Both the position numbers and the translations under genes were made by a program. A DNA stretch of 64,000 bases from Nocardioides sp. dk884 (lineage in GTDB: Bacteria; Actinomycetota; Actinomycetes; Propionibacteriales; Nocardioidaceae). The stretch lies in the NCBI RefSeq assembly GCF_009557055.1, contig NZ_CP045649.1, positions 4,067,501-4,131,500 of the forward strand. Reading direction: 5' to 3'. Positions 1 to 9,700 of the stretch are shown here, piece by piece. The notes beneath the pieces are model-generated. The model searched no databases. It saw nothing but the letters and a program-made list of their open reading frames with translations, and had not been told where the DNA came from. Each line of letters starts with the position of its first letter. Position 1 is the stretch's first letter.

Positions 1-718
1 CGTGGGTCGCCTCGGTGGTCAGGTCGGGCTCGCCCTCGGCGTCGGAGGTGGACACCACCAGCACCCGCCGGTCGGTCGTGGCGAGCACCGCACGGTCGGA
101 GGAGTCGAGGTAGAAGTACGACCCGCCGCACAGGTCCTCCCACGGCCGCACGTCGCTGTCGGCGCGCTCGGGCAGGCTCTTGGTGGCCAGCGGCCGCATC
201 GAGTCCGGGTCCAGCACCCGCAGCGTCGGCCCGGACAGGTCGCCGCACAGCGCCACCAGCCGGTCGTGGCGGTCGAAGGCGAGCGTCGCGCACTCCTCCA
301 GGCCGAACCACGCGGTGTCGACCTCCACGGAGTCGCCGACCGGACCCGGCCCGGGGTAGGCGTCGCTCGACCAGGCGTCGTTGTGCATGCTGCTGCGCCC
401 GTTCGGCGCCAGCGCCGGGTGCTGGGGCACCGCCATCTCGATCGGCTGCACCCGCGCCGGCCGGCCGACGTACGACGGGGTGACCGCGAGCCCCGGTCCC
501 GGCGGCACCGGCAGCCAGCCGTCCGGGATCACCACCACGAGACCGGTGACCACCACGACCGCGCCCACCCAGCCCGCCACGACCCGCCAGGTCGGGCGCA
601 GCCAGGCCCGCACCCGCGGCACCGCGAGCAGCCCGAGGACCACGAGCAGCACGACCGGGCCGAGCAGCAGGAAGGCCAGGAACGCGACGCCCAGCGCGAG
701 CGTGCGCTGGAACCTCAT
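1..718 (-). CDS. Membrane protein with extracytoplasmic domain, C-terminus cut by window edge
   Basis: Not assigned to a named family. The reading frame opens at an ATG (716-718 on the complement) and stays open to the window edge, so only about 239 N-terminal residues are visible. Two hydrophobic stretches lie at roughly residues 5-33 and 45-64, the second ending in VVVIPDGW. The remainder is polar and rich in short beta-like segments with repeated Asp-containing turns and two Cys in the motifs EECATLAFD and WEDLCGGSYFY. This suggests a periplasmic or surface sensor-like or propeller-like domain, which is an inference. It is divergent from pgm, with 118 bp between the starts that must hold both promoters; I recognise no clear -35/-10 there. 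Confidence 0.6.
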   Translation of the reverse strand, partial: MRFQRTLALGVAFLAFLLLGPVVLLVVLGLLAVPRVRAWLRPTWRVVAGWVGAVVVVTGLVVVIPDGWLPVPPGPGLAVTPSYVGRPARVQPIEMAVPQHPALAPNGRSSMHNDAWSSDAYPGPGPVGDSVEVDTAWFGLEECATLAFDRHDRLVALCGDLSGPTLRVLDPDSMRPLATKSLPERADSDVRPWEDLCGGSYFYLDSSDRAVLATTDRRVLVVSTSDAEGEPDLTTEATH

Positions 719-836
719 CGCCGGGCCCCCGCGCCGGTGTGACTGGTGCGACGCATGGGAGGAATCATCGCACCGCACCACCGCCCGCGCCGGGACTTCG
801 GACGCGTCGTGACGCGGCCGGCCCGGGGACGCCATC

Positions 837-2489
<1,653 letters not shown>

Positions 2490-2529
2490 TCACCGGCCCG
2501 GCCGTGACATCCCGGCTACCGTGGCGCTC

Positions 2530-3462
2530 GTGTCCGTCATCGAGACCGCGGGGCTGACCAAGCGCTACCCCCGCGTCACCGCCCTCGACCACCTCGACGT
2601 GCGCGTCGGGGAGGGGGTCACCGGGCTGGTCGGGGCCAACGGCGCCGGGAAGTCCACGCTGATCAAGATCCTCCTGGGCCTGCTGCCGGCGACGGACGGC
2701 AGCGCCCGGGTGCTCGGCCACGACGTCGCGACCGAGGGCGCCGCGATCCGGGCCCTGGTCGGCTACATGCCCGAGCACGACTGCCTGCCCGCCGACGTCT
2801 CGGCGAGCGACCTGGTGGTGCACCTGGGCCAGATGTCCGGGCTGCCCTACCCGGCGGCGCGCGAGCGGGCCTCCGACGTGCTGCGCCACGTCGGCCTCGC
2901 CGAGGAGCGCTACCGCCCGATCGGCGGCTACTCCACCGGCATGAAGCAGCGCGCGAAGCTCGCCCAGGCGCTCGTGCACGACCCGCAGCTGGTGCTCCTC
3001 GACGAGCCGACCAACGGCCTGGACCCCTCGGCCCGCGACGACATGCTCGCGCTGGTACGCCGCATCGGCACCGAGTTCGGCATCGCGGTGCTCGTGACCT
3101 CCCACCTGCTCGGCGAGCTGGAGCGGGTCAGCGACCACATCGTCGTCCTCGACGCCGGGCGGCTGCTGCGCTCCTCGGCGACCTCCGACTTCCTGCACGC
3201 CACCGGCAGCCTGCTGGTCGAGGTGCAGGGACGACCCGACGCCGACCGGCTGCTCGGGCAGGCCCTGCTGGACGCCGGCCTGACCGCGCGTCCGGCCGAG
3301 GGACGGCTGGTCGAGGTGGACGTGCGCGACGAGCGCACGCCCGACGTGGTCCGCGACCTGACCGTCGACCTCGGCCTGGGACTGGTGCGGATGCAGGAGC
3401 GCCACCACCGCATCGAGGACGTCTTCCGCGAGGGAGGTGCCGGCAGTGTCCAGCCCGTCTGA
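2530..3462 (+). CDS. ABC transporter ATP-binding protein (first of two pairs)
   Basis: Cytoplasmic ATPase of an ABC-2 type transporter. It has Walker A GANGAGKST near residue 39, the signature YSTGMKQR, Walker B LVLLDEPTNGLDP and the switch His in TSHLL. The C-terminal third lacks these motifs and probably contacts the permease. I prefer GTG 2530, which gives M-S-V-I-E-T-A, over GTG 2521, because the family normally begins just before the first beta strand; no strong ribosome site separates the two. Its 3' end overlaps the next permease gene, so the two are translationally coupled. Substrate unknown. Confidence 0.88.
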   Translation: MSVIETAGLTKRYPRVTALDHLDVRVGEGVTGLVGANGAGKSTLIKILLGLLPATDGSARVLGHDVATEGAAIRALVGYMPEHDCLPADVSASDLVVHLGQMSGLPYPAARERASDVLRHVGLAEERYRPIGGYSTGMKQRAKLAQALVHDPQLVLLDEPTNGLDPSARDDMLALVRRIGTEFGIAVLVTSHLLGELERVSDHIVVLDAGRLLRSSATSDFLHATGSLLVEVQGRPDADRLLGQALLDAGLTARPAEGRLVEVDVRDERTPDVVRDLTVDLGLGLVRMQERHHRIEDVFREGGAGSVQPV

Positions 3463-4372
3463 GCGCTCCCCCGCCTCGGCCGCGCCGGGCGCCGGCACCG
3501 GCGTCATCCACGATCTCGGCTACCGGCGCTACACCGGCCCGCGTCTCGGCGGCACCGCGGTGGCACGGGCGTTCTTCCTCACCGGCCTGCGCCACACCTA
3601 CGGCCTGGGCCGCTCCGGGCGCTCGAAGGTGCTGCCGATGCTGCTGCTCGGGCTGATGCTGCTGCCGGCCCTGATCCTGGTCGGGGTGCTGGTGCAGGCG
3701 CGCGACCTGCTCGGCCTTGACGAGCAGCTCGTCGCCTACTCCACCTACCCGATCACCACCCAGCTGCTGATCTCGGTGTTCGTGGCCTCCCAGGCGCCGG
3801 CGCTGATCTCGCGGGACCTGCGCTTTCGCACCATCACGCTCTACCTGGCCCGCCCGATGCCGCGCCGGACCTACGTGCTGGTGCGGTTCGCCTCGCTGAC
3901 GGTGGCCACCTTCGTGCTGATCGGCGCCCCCCTGCTGCTGATGTACCTCGGCGGGGTGCTCGCCGACCTGCCGCTGGCCCGGGAGACCGGCCGGTTCCTG
4001 GGCGGGCTGGTCGGCGCCGCGCTGCTCGCGGCCTGCCTGGCCGGCCTGGCCGCCGTCGTGGCCGCACTGACCGTACGCCGCGGGCTGGCGGTGACCGCCG
4101 TGATCGTGGTGCTGCTGGTGAGCTTCACGCTGGTCTCGACCGTGCAGGGGGTCGCCGCCGCCACCGACCACGACACGGTCGGACAGGTCGCCGGGCTGTT
4201 CTCGCCGTACACGCTCGTCAACGGGGTGCAGGTGTTCCTCTTCGACTCCCCGGCCGCCACCGCGACGCCACCGAAGGGAACCGGGATGGGACTCCTCTAC
4301 GTGCTCGGCGTCCTCGCCGTGGTGCTGGCCTCGATCGGGGCACTGCTCACCCGCTACCGGAGGGTCGACTGA
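3446..4372 (+). CDS. ABC-2 family transporter permease
   Basis: Integral membrane subunit partnered with the ATPase just upstream. A ribosome site AGGGAGG (3431-3437) lies eight bases before GTG 3446, which decides this start over GTG 3437; the start lies inside the 3' end of the preceding gene. The protein of about 308 residues has a short polar N-terminus with the motif IHDLGYRRYTGPR, then about six hydrophobic segments, the first at KVLPMLLLGLMLLPALILVG. The ISRDLRFRTITLYLARP segment is the cytoplasmic loop typical of ABC-2 permeases. It ends one base before the next ATPase gene, so four genes form one operon. Exported substrate unknown. Confidence 0.83.
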   Translation: MSSPSERSPASAAPGAGTGVIHDLGYRRYTGPRLGGTAVARAFFLTGLRHTYGLGRSGRSKVLPMLLLGLMLLPALILVGVLVQARDLLGLDEQLVAYSTYPITTQLLISVFVASQAPALISRDLRFRTITLYLARPMPRRTYVLVRFASLTVATFVLIGAPLLLMYLGGVLADLPLARETGRFLGGLVGAALLAACLAGLAAVVAALTVRRGLAVTAVIVVLLVSFTLVSTVQGVAAATDHDTVGQVAGLFSPYTLVNGVQVFLFDSPAATATPPKGTGMGLLYVLGVLAVVLASIGALLTRYRRVD

Positions 4373-4373
4373 G

Positions 4374-5288
4374 ATGAGCACGATCGTGATCGACCACGTC
4401 TCCCGGTGGTACCGCAACGTCGTCGCGGTCAACGACGTCTCGATGACCATCGGGCCCGGCGTCACCGGCCTGCTGGGTCCCAACGGCGCCGGCAAGTCCA
4501 CGCTGATCGCGCTGATGTCGGGGTTCCTGGCCCCCTCCACCGGGACCGTCACCCTCGACGGGGAGCCCCTGTGGCGCAACGAGGCGGTGTACCGCAAGGT
4601 CGGGCTGGTCCCCGAGCGCGAGGCGCTGTTCGACTACCTGACCGGGCGCGAGTTCGTGGTCGCGAACGCCGAGCTGCACGGCCTGCCCGACCCCGGGGCG
4701 GCCGCCCAGCGGGCGATCGCGCTGATCGAGCTCACCGACGCCCAGGACCGCTCGATCTCGACGTACTCCAAGGGGATGCGGCAGCGGATCAAGATGGCCT
4801 CCGCGCTGGTGCACGACCCGGCGGTGCTGCTGCTCGACGAGCCGTTCAACGGGATGGACCCGCGCCAGCGCATCCACCTGATGGAGCTGCTGCGGACGAT
4901 GGGCGCCGAGGGCCGCACGGTGCTGTTCAGCTCCCACATCCTCGAGGAGGTCGAGCAGGTGGCCCGTCAGATCGAGGTGGTGGTCGCCGGGCGGCACGCC
5001 GCCTCCGGCGACTTCGGCGCGATCCGCCGGCTGATGACCGACCGGCCGAACCGGTTCGTGCTCCGCTCCGGCGACGACCGGGTCCTGGCCGCCGCGCTGA
5101 TGCAGGACCCCTCGGTGCGTGGCGCCCGGCTGCGCGCGGAGGGCGGGATCGAGCTGGAGGCCTCGGACTTCGGCCGGTTCAGCGAGGTGCTGCCGAGGCT
5201 GGCGCGCGAGCACGGCATCCGCCTGTTCGAGGTGAGCCCGACCGACGAGTCGCTCGAGAGCGTCTTCGGCTACCTGGTGTCCTCATGA
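4374..5288 (+). CDS. ABC transporter ATP-binding protein (second pair)
   Basis: Second ATPase of the operon, 304 residues. Walker A GPNGAGKST lies near residue 36, the signature is YSKGMRQRIKMA, Walker B is LLLDEPFNGMDPRQR, and the switch region is FSSHILEEVEQ. Unlike the first ATPase, the D-loop reads FNGMDP rather than TNGLDP, so the two belong to different subgroups and may form a heterodimer or serve separate permeases; that is inference. Start ATG 4374 follows the preceding stop by one base. Its stop overlaps the start of the next permease in an ATGA arrangement. Confidence 0.88.
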   Translation: MSTIVIDHVSRWYRNVVAVNDVSMTIGPGVTGLLGPNGAGKSTLIALMSGFLAPSTGTVTLDGEPLWRNEAVYRKVGLVPEREALFDYLTGREFVVANAELHGLPDPGAAAQRAIALIELTDAQDRSISTYSKGMRQRIKMASALVHDPAVLLLDEPFNGMDPRQRIHLMELLRTMGAEGRTVLFSSHILEEVEQVARQIEVVVAGRHAASGDFGAIRRLMTDRPNRFVLRSGDDRVLAAALMQDPSVRGARLRAEGGIELEASDFGRFSEVLPRLAREHGIRLFEVSPTDESLESVFGYLVSS

Positions 5289-6013
5289 GCAGCCCCGTCC
5301 TGTCCCCGACGATCGTCCGGCTCGGCGTGCGCAGCGTCTTCGGGCGCTGGCGCGGCGCGCTGCTGTTCGTGCTGCCGCTGAGCCTGGTCGGCCTCGCCGT
5401 GCTGGTGCGCGCCCTGGTCGGTGCCGACCCCGGCGCCGCCGAGAACACCCTCTACGCGTTCGGGCTGGTCGTCACGGTGCCGCTGGTCGCGCTGCTGGCG
5501 ACCAGCGGACTGCTCGCCCCCGAGATCGACGACGGCTCGATCTCCTACCTGCTGGCCAAGCCGATCTCGCGCTACACGATCGTGGCCAGCAAGCTCGCGG
5601 TCGCGGCGGCGTGCGTGGTCGTCTTCGCCGCCGTACCGCTGCTGGTGGCGGGGCTGGTGCTGCTCTCCTCCGAGCCGTCGCTGGCGCTCGGCTTCCTCGT
5701 CGCCGGCCTGGTCGCCGGGCTCGCCTACTGCTCGCTGTTCGCCCTGCTGTCGGTGATGACCCGGCACGCGATCGTGATCGGGCTGATCTACCTGCTGGGC
5801 TGGGAGGGGCTGCTGGGCGGCCTCCTCGACGGGGTGCGCTGGCTCAGCATCACCCGCTGGGCCGGCGAGATCGTCGACACGATCGCCGGCGTGCACCTGG
5901 TCGGCGGTCTGAGCCCGTGGTACGCCGTGGTCGCCTCGGTGGTGGTCATCGTCCTGGGGGCCTGGCTGACCGGGCGCCGGCTGCGGGCGTTCAACCTCAC
6001 CGGCGACGAGTAG
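5285..6013 (+). CDS. ABC-2 family transporter permease (second)
   Basis: Begins at ATG 5285, overlapping the upstream ATPase stop by four bases. The 242-residue product has about six hydrophobic helices; the segment EIDDGSISYLLAKPISRYTI is the ABC-2 coupling loop, parallel to the loop of the first permease. The protein is shorter than the first permease and lacks its N-terminal cytoplasmic tail. Order ATPase-permease-ATPase-permease on one transcript suggests either one heteromeric exporter or two exporters expressed together. Nothing in the sequence names the substrate. Confidence 0.83.
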   Translation: MSSPVLSPTIVRLGVRSVFGRWRGALLFVLPLSLVGLAVLVRALVGADPGAAENTLYAFGLVVTVPLVALLATSGLLAPEIDDGSISYLLAKPISRYTIVASKLAVAAACVVVFAAVPLLVAGLVLLSSEPSLALGFLVAGLVAGLAYCSLFALLSVMTRHAIVIGLIYLLGWEGLLGGLLDGVRWLSITRWAGEIVDTIAGVHLVGGLSPWYAVVASVVVIVLGAWLTGRRLRAFNLTGDE

Positions 6014-6035
6014 TCGCCGCAGCCGGCCCGGCGCG

Positions 6036-6581
6036 TCAGTCGTCGGTGCCGTCGGCGTCGGTGCGCAGCACCGCGAAGTCGGCGTCGAGCACGACGTCCC
6101 ACTCGGCGCGGTCGGCGTCGCGGACCTCGACCTCCCAGGCGGCGCCGGGCTCGTCGCTGGCCTCGACGTCGAGGACGGTCCCGCCCTCGACCGCGCCCAG
6201 GGCGGCCTTCTCCGCGGCGGACCACTCCGCGTCGCCCACCGGGCGGTCGTCGGCGTCCTGGTCGTCGCCGTCCTGGTCGTCGCCGTCGCGCTCCTCCGCA
6301 ACCACCGCGAGGTCCTCGTCGAGCGCGAGGTCGACCTCGGACCCGTCGTCGAGGCGCACCTCGACCTCATAGGTCTCACCCCGGTCGTCGCTGGTCTCGA
6401 CGTCCACGACGGTGCCGCCGACGGCCTCGGTGGCGGCCGCTCCGACGCGGTCACGCTCGGCCCCGTCCACACCGGTCTCGCTCGCGGTGGCGGTCCAGAC
6501 GGTCCCGCCGATCCCGACGGCGGCGAGCACGGCGAGGGTGGGCAGGACGATGCGCTTGCGGCGAAGCGTGGTGATGTTCAT
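6036..6581 (-). CDS. Secreted PepSY-domain protein with two repeats and an acidic linker
   Basis: Predicted exported protein of 181 residues. The N-terminus carries Arg/Lys then a hydrophobic core (about 11-32), a signal peptide or anchor. Two similar PepSY-like units follow (about 40-92 and 116-175), each running from an Ala/Gly helix through 'GTVVDVE' or 'GTVLDVE' to a V-E-V strand and a final 'DEDLAVV' or 'DADFAVL' strand. Between them is an Asp-rich linker (about 97-113). PepSY domains are thought to inhibit proteases or bind cations. A ribosome site AGAGAGG precedes the ATG. The gene lies downstream of its likely kinase/regulator pair and has its own upstream repeat array, which implies direct control by that system. 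Confidence 0.8.
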   Translation of the reverse strand: MNITTLRRKRIVLPTLAVLAAVGIGGTVWTATASETGVDGAERDRVGAAATEAVGGTVVDVETSDDRGETYEVEVRLDDGSEVDLALDEDLAVVAEERDGDDQDGDDQDADDRPVGDAEWSAAEKAALGAVEGGTVLDVEASDEPGAAWEVEVRDADRAEWDVVLDADFAVLRTDADGTDD

Positions 6582-6647
6582 GGTGGTGGCCTCTCTGCTG
6601 GGAAAGCACCCCCGACTGGGGGACGCCCCCAGCCTGCGTCGAGGTCG

Positions 6648-6684
6648 CTGAAGCTCACCTGAACCCGTCTGAACGCGCGTTCAG
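6648..6684. promoter_or_regulatory. Candidate response-regulator operator: three CTGAA direct repeats plus an inverted copy
   Basis: CTGAA occurs at 6648, 6659 and 6669 (steps of 11 and 10 bases, one helical turn), followed by the inverted copy GTTCAG at 6679-6684. The array lies between the kinase stop codon and the PepSY start, 67-103 bases upstream of that start. One-turn direct repeats are the usual binding pattern of OmpR/PhoB-type regulators. The same CTGAAG word occurs twice, 11 bases apart, upstream of the regulator gene at 8817-8833, which strengthens the assignment. Binding itself is inferred. Confidence 0.55.
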
Positions 6685-6693
6685 GTCCGCGCC

Positions 6694-8100
6694 TCAGGTC
6701 CGTGCGTCGGGGGGTTCGGCGGGGGCCGGGAGCCGCACCACGAACCGTGCACCGCCGGCAGGCGCCGAGGTGAGCGTGACGGAGCCGCCGTGGGCGGTCA
6801 CGATCTCCCGGACGATCGCCAGCCCGAGCCCGCTGCCACCCGCGTCGCGCGCGCGGGCCTCGTCGAGGCGGACGAACCGGTCGAAGACCCGCTCCCGCTC
6901 CGCCTCGGGGATCCCGGGCCCGTCGTCCTCCACCACGAGCTCGACGACCGGGTCCCGCACGTCCTCGGCCTGCTCGCGGACCGCCAGCCGGACGGTCGTC
7001 TCGGCGTGCCGGACGGCGTTGTCGACGAGGTTGCGCACCACCTGGCCCAGCGCGACGCCGTCGCCGCGGACCCGCCCCGGCCCGATGCCGGAGGTGTCCA
7101 CCTCCAGCTCGCCGCGGCGTACCCGGCGGGCCTCCGCCAGGGCGAGGTCGTCCAGGTCGACGTCGTACGAGGGGTGCGCCCCTGTCGCCTCGCCGGCCCG
7201 GGTGAGCACCAGCAGCTGCTCCACCAACCGCTGCATGCGCCCGGACTCCTCGAGCACCGCCTCGGCGAGCTCCCCCTCGGGCAGCGCTCCCGGGTGGGCC
7301 TGGGCCACCTCGGCGGTCTGCCGGATGCTGGCCAGCGGCGAGCGCAGCTCGTGGGAGGCGTCGGCAACGAAGCGCTGCTGCCGCTCCCGCGAGCCCTCCA
7401 GACGCTCGAGCATCTGGTTCATCGTGCGGGCCAGCCGGTGGATCTCATCGCGTGACGGCGGTTCGGGGACCCGCCGGTCCAGCCGGTCGCCGGTGATCTG
7501 CTCGACCTCTGCCCGGATCCGCTCGACCGGCGCGAGCGCCCGAGTCGCCACCGCCCAGGTGGTGCCACCGACGAGCAGCAGCACCAGCGGTACGCCGACC
7601 AGCAGCGGCGGGAGCAGCGCGGCGGTGGAATCGTCGACGTCCTCCAGGGAGGCGGCCACCGACACGACGTACTCGCGGCCACCGACGTCAGCGTCCTGGG
7701 TGACCACGACGTAGGGCTGGTCGGCGCCCGGCAGCTCGGCCCGGTCGGTGTCCTCGCTCGGCAGCGGGCGGCCGAGCGGCTGTGAGGCGCTGAGGACCGT
7801 GCCGTCCGGGGCGAGCACCTGCCAGACCAGCTCGTCGGGCTCGTCGGCGTCCTCGGGATCGTCGGGGTCGTCGGGGTCCTCGTCGGCCGTCCCCGAGCGC
7901 GGCAGCCCGGACGTCTCGATCTGGGTGGCCAGCTCGGTGGCCCGCTGCTCCGCGCTGCTCTCCAGGCCCTCGCGCAGCGAGCCGCGCACCAACAACACCA
8001 GCACGACCGCGCCCAGGACCAGGACCAGGGCGACCACGAGCACGGCGGCGGCCGTGGTCCGCACCCGCACCGACGCACGGGCCAGGCGCCGCTCAGCCAC
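6694..8100 (-). CDS. Two-component sensor histidine kinase
   Basis: Membrane sensor of 468 residues. Transmembrane helix 1 is at about 17-38, an extracytoplasmic domain at 39-161, helix 2 at about 162-184, HAMP at about 185-238, the HisKA dimerisation domain with phospho-acceptor His250 in the DASHELRSPL box, then an ATPase domain with N (RNLVDNAVRH), G1 (VEDDGPGIP) and G2 (GSGLGLAIV) boxes. The sensor domain carries a striking acidic run at about 73-90, mirrored by the Asp-rich linker of the downstream PepSY protein, suggesting they meet the same cationic ligand (inference). The start overlaps the regulator gene by eight bases. Signal unknown. Confidence 0.9.
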   Translation of the reverse strand: MAERRLARASVRVRTTAAAVLVVALVLVLGAVVLVLLVRGSLREGLESSAEQRATELATQIETSGLPRSGTADEDPDDPDDPEDADEPDELVWQVLAPDGTVLSASQPLGRPLPSEDTDRAELPGADQPYVVVTQDADVGGREYVVSVAASLEDVDDSTAALLPPLLVGVPLVLLLVGGTTWAVATRALAPVERIRAEVEQITGDRLDRRVPEPPSRDEIHRLARTMNQMLERLEGSRERQQRFVADASHELRSPLASIRQTAEVAQAHPGALPEGELAEAVLEESGRMQRLVEQLLVLTRAGEATGAHPSYDVDLDDLALAEARRVRRGELEVDTSGIGPGRVRGDGVALGQVVRNLVDNAVRHAETTVRLAVREQAEDVRDPVVELVVEDDGPGIPEAERERVFDRFVRLDEARARDAGGSGLGLAIVREIVTAHGGSVTLTSAPAGGARFVVRLPAPAEPPDART

Positions 8101-8770
8101 CGTTGCTCGCCAGCCGGTAGCCCGCGCCCCGCACGGTCTGGATCGCCTCGCGCCCGAAGGGCCGGTCCAGCTTGTTGCGCAGGTGGCGCACGTAGACCTC
8201 CACGATGTTCTGGTCGCCGTCGAAGTCCACGTCCCAGACCGCGTCGAGGATCTGCCGCTTGGAGACGACGTCGCCGCGGTGGCGGGCCAGGAACGCGAGC
8301 AGCGAGAACTCCCGGGCGGTCAGCGCGACCTCCTCCTCACCGCGCCAGACCCGGCGGGCGGCCGGGTCCACGCGCAGGTCACCCGCCTCGAGCAGGGTGG
8401 GCCGGGGCCGCGCCCCGCGCCGGGCCACCGCGCGCAGCCGCGCGACGAGCACCGGGAACGAGAACGGCTTGGTCAGGTAGTCGTCGGCGCCGGTGTCGAG
8501 CCCCTCGACCTGGTCCCACTCGCCGTCCTTGGCGGTGAGCATCAGCACCGGGGTCCAGTTCTGCTCCGCGCGCAGGGCCGCGCAGACCCGGTAGCCGTTG
8601 ATCCCCGGCAGCATCAGGTCCAGCACGATCGCGTCGTAGTCGTGCTCGCGCGCCAGCCAGAGGCCGTCGGTGCCGTCGTGGGCCACATCGACCGCGAAGC
8701 CCTCGGCCTCCAGCCCCACCTTCAGCGACCGGGCGAGCCGCACCTCGTCGTCGACGACGAGCACGCGCAT
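8093..8770 (-). CDS. Two-component response regulator, OmpR/PhoB type
   Basis: DNA-binding partner of the adjacent kinase, 225 residues. The receiver domain (1-115) has the acidic pair Asp7/Asp8, phospho-acceptor Asp51 in IVLDLMLPG, and Lys101 in TKPF. A winged-helix effector domain follows (about 127-222), with the TAREFSLLAFL recognition region and the C-terminal TVRGAGYRL wing. A ribosome site GGAGG sits just upstream of the ATG. CTGAAG direct repeats at 8817-8833, 47-63 bases upstream, and similar repeats before the PepSY gene suggest autoregulation plus control of the PepSY gene. Confidence 0.92.
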   Translation of the reverse strand: MRVLVVDDEVRLARSLKVGLEAEGFAVDVAHDGTDGLWLAREHDYDAIVLDLMLPGINGYRVCAALRAEQNWTPVLMLTAKDGEWDQVEGLDTGADDYLTKPFSFPVLVARLRAVARRGARPRPTLLEAGDLRVDPAARRVWRGEEEVALTAREFSLLAFLARHRGDVVSKRQILDAVWDVDFDGDQNIVEVYVRHLRNKLDRPFGREAIQTVRGAGYRLASNGG

Positions 8771-8816
8771 GAGGAACCTCCGGAGGGTCGGGGACCGTCA
8801 TTCTCCCCGAAGGCTG

Positions 8817-8833
8817 CTGAAGCTGCGCTGAAG
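8817..8833. promoter_or_regulatory. Candidate autoregulatory operator: two CTGAAG repeats 11 bases apart
   Basis: CTGAAG at 8817-8822 and again at 8828-8833 gives a one-turn direct repeat in the 76-base gap between the DUF305 gene's stop and the response-regulator start. It shares its core word with the array at 6648-6684. The arrangement fits tandem binding of an OmpR-type dimer. No -35/-10 could be assigned with confidence. Confidence 0.5.
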
Positions 8834-8846
8834 ACAGCGTGCGGGC

Positions 8847-9542
8847 TCAGCGGCCGGCGAGCATCCGGCGCATGATGTCGATCTCGTCCTGCTGACCGAC
8901 CATCACGTCGGAGGCGATCTCGCTGACCCGCACGTGGGCGCCGTCGCGGGCGACGTCCTCGGCCATCGCGACCGCTCCCTCGTGGTGGCCGATCATGCCC
9001 TCGAGGAAGAGCCTGTCGAACTCCGGCCCCGAGGCGCGCTCGAGGGCCTTGATCTGGGCGGGCGTGAGCATGCCCTGCATCTCGTTGTGCCCGTGCTCGC
9101 CGTGGTCGTACGCCGAGGGGTCCTCGCTGGCGCGCGGCACCTCGGCGCCACGTTCCTCCAGCCAGCCGGCCATCACCAGGATCTCGGGCCGCTGGGCCGC
9201 CCCGATCCGCTCGGCGAGGCGCCGCACCCGCGGGTCCGAGGCGCGGGTGTCGGCCAGCTCCGACATCACCAGGGCCTGGGCGTGGTGCGGGATCATCATC
9301 TGCAAGAACGCCACGTCGGCGTGGTTCCAGGGGTCCTCCACCTCGATGTCGTCGGGCCCCACGGTGCGCGCGGTCTCCCGCGGCTTGCCGGGCACGATCA
9401 CGGTGAGCTCATCGGTGCCGGTGGTGCTCGCGGCGTCCGCCCCCGGTGCGGGCTCGGTGTCCTCCGAGCACGCGGGGAGGAGCAGGAGGGCGCCGACGAG
9501 CGCGGCGGCGTACAGGTAGGTGCGCGGGGTTCCCGAGACCAC
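8847..9542 (-). CDS. DUF305 lipoprotein
   Basis: Predicted lipoprotein of 231 residues. GTG 9542 was chosen because AAAGGA precedes it by a normal distance and because the product then begins directly with a lipoprotein signal ending in LLPACS (Cys25); the longer frame from 9674 would bury that signal. The mature protein has two DUF305 (ferritin-like helical) halves, each with a His-His pair: MMIPHHAQAL and MIGHHEGAVAM. A His/Met-rich loop, HGEHGHNEMQG, lies between. Related DUF305 proteins such as cyanobacterial CopM bind copper; metal binding here is an inference. It is divergent from the LVIVD-repeat gene. Confidence 0.85.
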   Translation of the reverse strand: MVSGTPRTYLYAAALVGALLLLPACSEDTEPAPGADAASTTGTDELTVIVPGKPRETARTVGPDDIEVEDPWNHADVAFLQMMIPHHAQALVMSELADTRASDPRVRRLAERIGAAQRPEILVMAGWLEERGAEVPRASEDPSAYDHGEHGHNEMQGMLTPAQIKALERASGPEFDRLFLEGMIGHHEGAVAMAEDVARDGAHVRVSEIASDVMVGQQDEIDIMRRMLAGR

Positions 9543-9700
9543 GTGGCGTCCTTTTCGAGGTGCTGTCGAGGGGGTGTGTGGAGCCGTGACGTCAGCGCGA
9601 ATAGACCCGAAGAGGTCTTTACGCAGTGATCTGGGACACGGTATGACAGAGGAGGGCGTCTGGGGAACAGGCACCTCCCCCCACGAAAGGTTCTCGGACT

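Noticed and set aside
9603..9620. Inverted repeat AGACC...GGTCT in the DUF305/LVIVD divergent region as an operator
   Set aside because: Only five bases per arm and no second copy; could be chance.
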